NCBI GenBank assembly: GCA_021817225.1 | Contig: JAKAVR010000020.1 | Location: 1 to 32,437, forward strand | Source of the DNA: Thermoplasmata archaeon | Lineage (GTDB): Archaea; Thermoplasmatota; Thermoplasmata; Sysuiplasmatales; Sysuiplasmataceae | DNA length: 32,437 nt | Direction of reading: 5' to 3' | Part shown: positions 30,731 to 32,437 of the stretch, in pieces | How positions within the stretch are numbered: the stretch's first letter is position 1 | How the letters are laid out: each line of letters begins with the position of its first letter | Translations under genes and position numbers: made by a program | The notes under the pieces: generated by a model | Seen by the model: only the letters and a program-made list of their open reading frames with translations | Told to the model about the DNA's origin: nothing | Database searches by the model: none

Positions 30731-31490
30731 AGTCAGGTTTTCTGAAAAGCCATCGCTGAAGGATCCAATATTCATTGAGGGACTGCCAGGAGTCGGAAAC
30801 GTTGGGAAGCTTGCGGCCGAGCACCTCATAGATCAGCTCAAGGCGGTGAAGTTCGTGGACATCGTATCGAAGTACTTTCCACCGCAGGTGATTGTGAAGG
30901 ATGACGGCCTTGTGAGGCTTGTATCAAATGAAATGTATTATGTCCAGCGCTCTGACAAGGAAAACGACCTTGTGTTTCTTGTCGGTGACTACCAGGGTGT
31001 CACCCCGGAGGGGCAGTACATGCTTTCAGACCGTGTCCTCAATATCGTCAAGGAACTCGGTGTCACAAAAATATTCACTCTTGGGGGATACGGCATCGGC
31101 AAGATGGTCGACAAACCAAGGGTCCTGGGTGCTGCCACGGACCTTGAGCTTATCCGGGAAATGAAGGAACTTGGCGTCGTATTTTCCAAGGGAGAACCGG
31201 GAAGCGGGATCGTCGGAGCGAGCGGGCTGCTGCTCGGGCTTGGACTGATTTACGGTATGCAGAGCGTCTGCCTTATGGGTGAGACTTCGGGCTATTTTGT
31301 TGATCCCAGGGCTGCCGAAGTTGTGCTTGAGGTGCTTGTCAGGAAACTCGACGTCCAGATAGACTATGAAGCACTCAGGCACAAGGCGCAGCAGATTGAC
31401 CAGATCACCGCGAGATTGAAGGATATGGAGACGCAGCAGGGCCCCGAAGGCATTGGCGAAAGAAGGGAAGACCTCGGTTATATCGGCTGA
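30717..31490 (+). CDS. PAC2 family protein (proteasome assembly chaperone-like)
   Basis: This 257-aa protein of the archaeal PAC2/COG2047 family is commonly next to nop10 and aIF2-alpha. Visible landmarks are PIFIEGLPGVGNVGKLAAEHLIDQLKAVKFVDIVSKYFPPQV, NDLVFLVGDYQGVTPEGQYMLSDRVLNIVKELGVTKIFTLGGYGIG and GIVGASGLLLGLGLIYGMQSVCLMGETSGYFVDPRAAEVVLEVL. Homologs resemble eukaryotic PAC2/Pba chaperones that help assemble 20S proteasome alpha rings; the archaeal role is less established. A C-terminal helix (ALRHKAQQIDQITARLKDMETQQ) may be coiled coil. Last gene of the operon. Confidence 0.92.
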   Translation: MQDIEVRFSEKPSLKDPIFIEGLPGVGNVGKLAAEHLIDQLKAVKFVDIVSKYFPPQVIVKDDGLVRLVSNEMYYVQRSDKENDLVFLVGDYQGVTPEGQYMLSDRVLNIVKELGVTKIFTLGGYGIGKMVDKPRVLGAATDLELIREMKELGVVFSKGEPGSGIVGASGLLLGLGLIYGMQSVCLMGETSGYFVDPRAAEVVLEVLVRKLDVQIDYEALRHKAQQIDQITARLKDMETQQGPEGIGERREDLGYIG

Positions 31491-31612
31491 ATGAGTTGGA
31501 CAGACTTGTCTGCAAAAAAATAGAAAGGCGGATTTAGTTCAATAGGAGCCAAATCCCTGAGTGCATCCCATCCCTTCTGGCCCGAACATTCCACCTTCCA
31601 AGGTCCCTCTTT

Positions 31613-31852
31613 CTATTTGCTGAGGAACTTCTTCTCGAATTCCTCCATCTCTGCAAGTGACTTGTCAGCTTCAGCTAGCTTCTTGAGTTTGTCCATGACT
31701 GTGTCGACCCTCTGATAGATAAGGTCACGGACTGCAGATCGTATCGCTTCGGATCTTGAGGGAAAGTCATCAACCTTCACAAGGAAGTCAAGCGCTTTGA
31801 GGTAGCGTGGGGGTAGTCTTATTGTGACTTTCTCGAGATCCTGTTCGTCCAT
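31613..31852 (-). CDS. Ribbon-helix-helix (CopG/NikR-type) DNA-binding protein
   Basis: This 79-aa repressor-like protein has the N-terminal beta strand KVTIRLPPRYLKALDFL, helix A with linker VKVDDFPSRSEAIRSAVRDLIYQRV (the SRSEAIRxAxRxLI signature of RHH/CopG proteins), and a C-terminal acidic/basic coiled coil (MDKLKKLAEADKSLAEMEEFEKKF). It acts as a dimer or higher oligomer on repeated half-sites. TATA candidates lie at 31891-31899 and 31902-31911. Immediately behind them lie four TGTGAAAA direct repeats that could be its binding array, suggesting autoregulation. The gene converges on the PAC2 operon. Confidence 0.85.
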   Translation of the reverse strand: MDEQDLEKVTIRLPPRYLKALDFLVKVDDFPSRSEAIRSAVRDLIYQRVDTVMDKLKKLAEADKSLAEMEEFEKKFLSK

Positions 31853-31890
31853 GATATTACCTGAGGGTCTAAGCGACCTCTTGTGTCAGA

Positions 31891-31911
31891 CATATATTCA
31901 CAATTATATTT
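31891..31911 (-). promoter_or_regulatory. TATA elements of the RHH gene
   Basis: On the minus strand AAATATAATT and GAATATATG lie about 55 and 43 nt before ATG 31852, predicting leaders of about 29 or 17 nt. Confidence 0.45.
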
Positions 31912-31934
31912 AATAGTTACTACGCTGGTGGCGT

Positions 31935-32000
31935 TGTGAAAAAACCGGCCTTTGTGAAAAAAGTCTTCATTCTGTGAAAAAAAAAGACCGTCTGTGAAAA
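31935..32000. repeat. Four direct repeats of TGTGAAAA at 18-20 bp spacing
   Basis: Copies begin at 31935, 31953, 31973 and 31993, with T or C before TGTG and A-runs of 4-9 after it. The 18/20/20-bp steps are close to two helical turns. They lie between the RHH promoter and the transposase remnant, overlapping the last codons of the latter. Confidence 0.7.
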
Positions 32001-32290
32001 TTCTGGAGGTTGGAAATGCTGATGTCCGCAACAATGCCCTTCTCCACTATTGCATCCCTGAGCTTCCTCAGGGACCATGTTGTGAATGGATAGCCCAGTG
32101 AGGATGGCGGTGTCAGTGCCATGTTCACCATTTCGAGCCTTATCTCGTCTATAAACTTCCTTGGTCTGCCTGTGCCTCCCCTGTTCGGCAGCGGCTTCAG
32201 CGAGTCGAAGCCCTTCTCGTTGAACTCATGAATAATGTGCCTCGTCCACTCGACGGACAGGCTGTGTTGCACCCCACTAGATCCGTACAT
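31967..32290 (-). mobile_element. IS630-type transposase N-terminal remnant
   Basis: This 107-aa ORF matches the N-terminal helix-turn-helix part of IS630/Tc1-like transposases: SVEWTRHIIHEFNEKGFDSLKPLPNRGGTGRPRKFIDEIRLEMVNMAL, then FTTWSLRKLRDAIVEKGIVADISISNLQNF. The GRP linker and the W-S-x-x-x-L-R pattern are characteristic. The first helix-turn-helix repeat is missing upstream, and the DDE catalytic domain (about 200 aa) is missing after ISISNLQNF, where the frame runs into the TGTGAAAA array. It is therefore a truncated, inactive relic; no terminal inverted repeats are visible. Confidence 0.65.
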
Positions 32291-32421
32291 ATCAGGTGTG
32301 GAGACTCGGAATGGAGGTCAAGGGGGACATTTAGAGCGAGTGAGCGAAGCGAACGAGCGTTCGAGCCTGGCGGAATGCAAAGGATCAAACAGCCGGAAAG
32401 CAATGACAGGGAGGTGGCAGC

Positions 32422-32437
32422 ATGACGACAAAGAAGG
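32422..32437 (+). CDS. Start of a gene cut by the window end
   Basis: ATGACGACAAAGAAG (MTTKK...) begins at 32422. It is preceded by GGGAGGTGGCAGC, a strong Shine-Dalgarno sequence at 6-8 nt spacing, so a real start is likely. Only five codons are present and the product cannot be identified. Confidence 0.45.

Noticed and set aside
32228-32425. 65-aa plus-strand ORF ending with ATGA overlap at the partial gene
   Set aside because: It lies antisense to the transposase remnant and reads through the low-complexity repeat (ASERSERAFEPGG); the ATGA overlap is probably accidental.
1-32437. CRISPR array or complete insertion sequence
   Set aside because: No regularly spaced palindromic repeats with unique spacers; the only regular repeats (31935-32000) are 8 bp long with about 12-bp spacing. 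No intact transposase or paired terminal repeats seen.

Overview
The window is archaeal chromosomal DNA, most likely from the class Thermoplasmata (an acidophile/thermophile-type euryarchaeon). The main evidence is the conserved archaeal cluster rpl44e - rps27e - aIF2-alpha - nop10 - PAC2 near the right end. Supporting evidence is a Tes-type radical SAM tetraether lipid synthase, a diphthine-ammonia ligase (Dph6), archaeal TATA boxes placed 25-27 nt before start codons (leaderless transcripts), and AGG as the favoured Arg codon. No rRNA, convincing tRNA or CRISPR array was seen. The exact lineage is an inference.

Layout. 1-2.3 kb: sparse region with two Asn/Ser/Thr-rich exported-looking proteins of unknown function. 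2.3-3.9 kb: a YbjQ/UPF0145 protein, a 50-aa two-helix membrane protein missed by the ORF track, and a decayed copy of a four-helix membrane protein whose intact paralog lies at 10.5 kb. 3.9-7.1 kb: PEP mutase/isocitrate lyase-family enzyme, zinc alcohol dehydrogenase and SAM methyltransferase. 7.2-8.1 kb: two half-size CtaA/Cox15-like membrane proteins, convergent and overlapping. 8.1-11.0 kb: class I/II aminotransferase, a pseudo-receiver lacking the phospho-acceptor Asp, a DUF998 membrane protein and the four-helix protein. 11.1-13.7 kb: a PadR - ABC ATPase - ABC-2 permease efflux operon with a palindromic operator candidate at its promoter.

13.7-22.0 kb (minus strand): four overlapping genes encode an AddB-like protein without a visible P-loop, an AddA-like UvrD-family helicase-nuclease, and an ABC ATPase with its permease. 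Both helicase-nuclease subunits end in a Cys cluster of the iron-staple type. This is the most unusual system in the window: a bacterial-style end-processing machine in an archaeon, co-transcribed with an exporter. 22.2-23.6 kb: ornithine cyclodeaminase/mu-crystallin-family dehydrogenase translationally coupled to a peroxiredoxin-fold protein with no cysteine. 23.7-24.0 kb: a gene-free stretch with a REP-like hairpin.

24.0-28.7 kb: Tes, convergent with Dph6; then a divergent operon of a 58-aa zinc ribbon, a creatininase-family amidohydrolase and ribose-5-phosphate isomerase A; then a winged-helix regulator. 28.7-29.1 kb has no credible ORF but has a TATA box and several strong inverted repeats, and may encode a structured RNA. 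29.1-31.5 kb is the translation/ribosome-biogenesis operon. 31.6-32.4 kb: a ribbon-helix-helix regulator, a four-copy TGTGAAAA array at about 20-bp spacing, an IS630-type transposase remnant, and the first codons of a gene running off the window.
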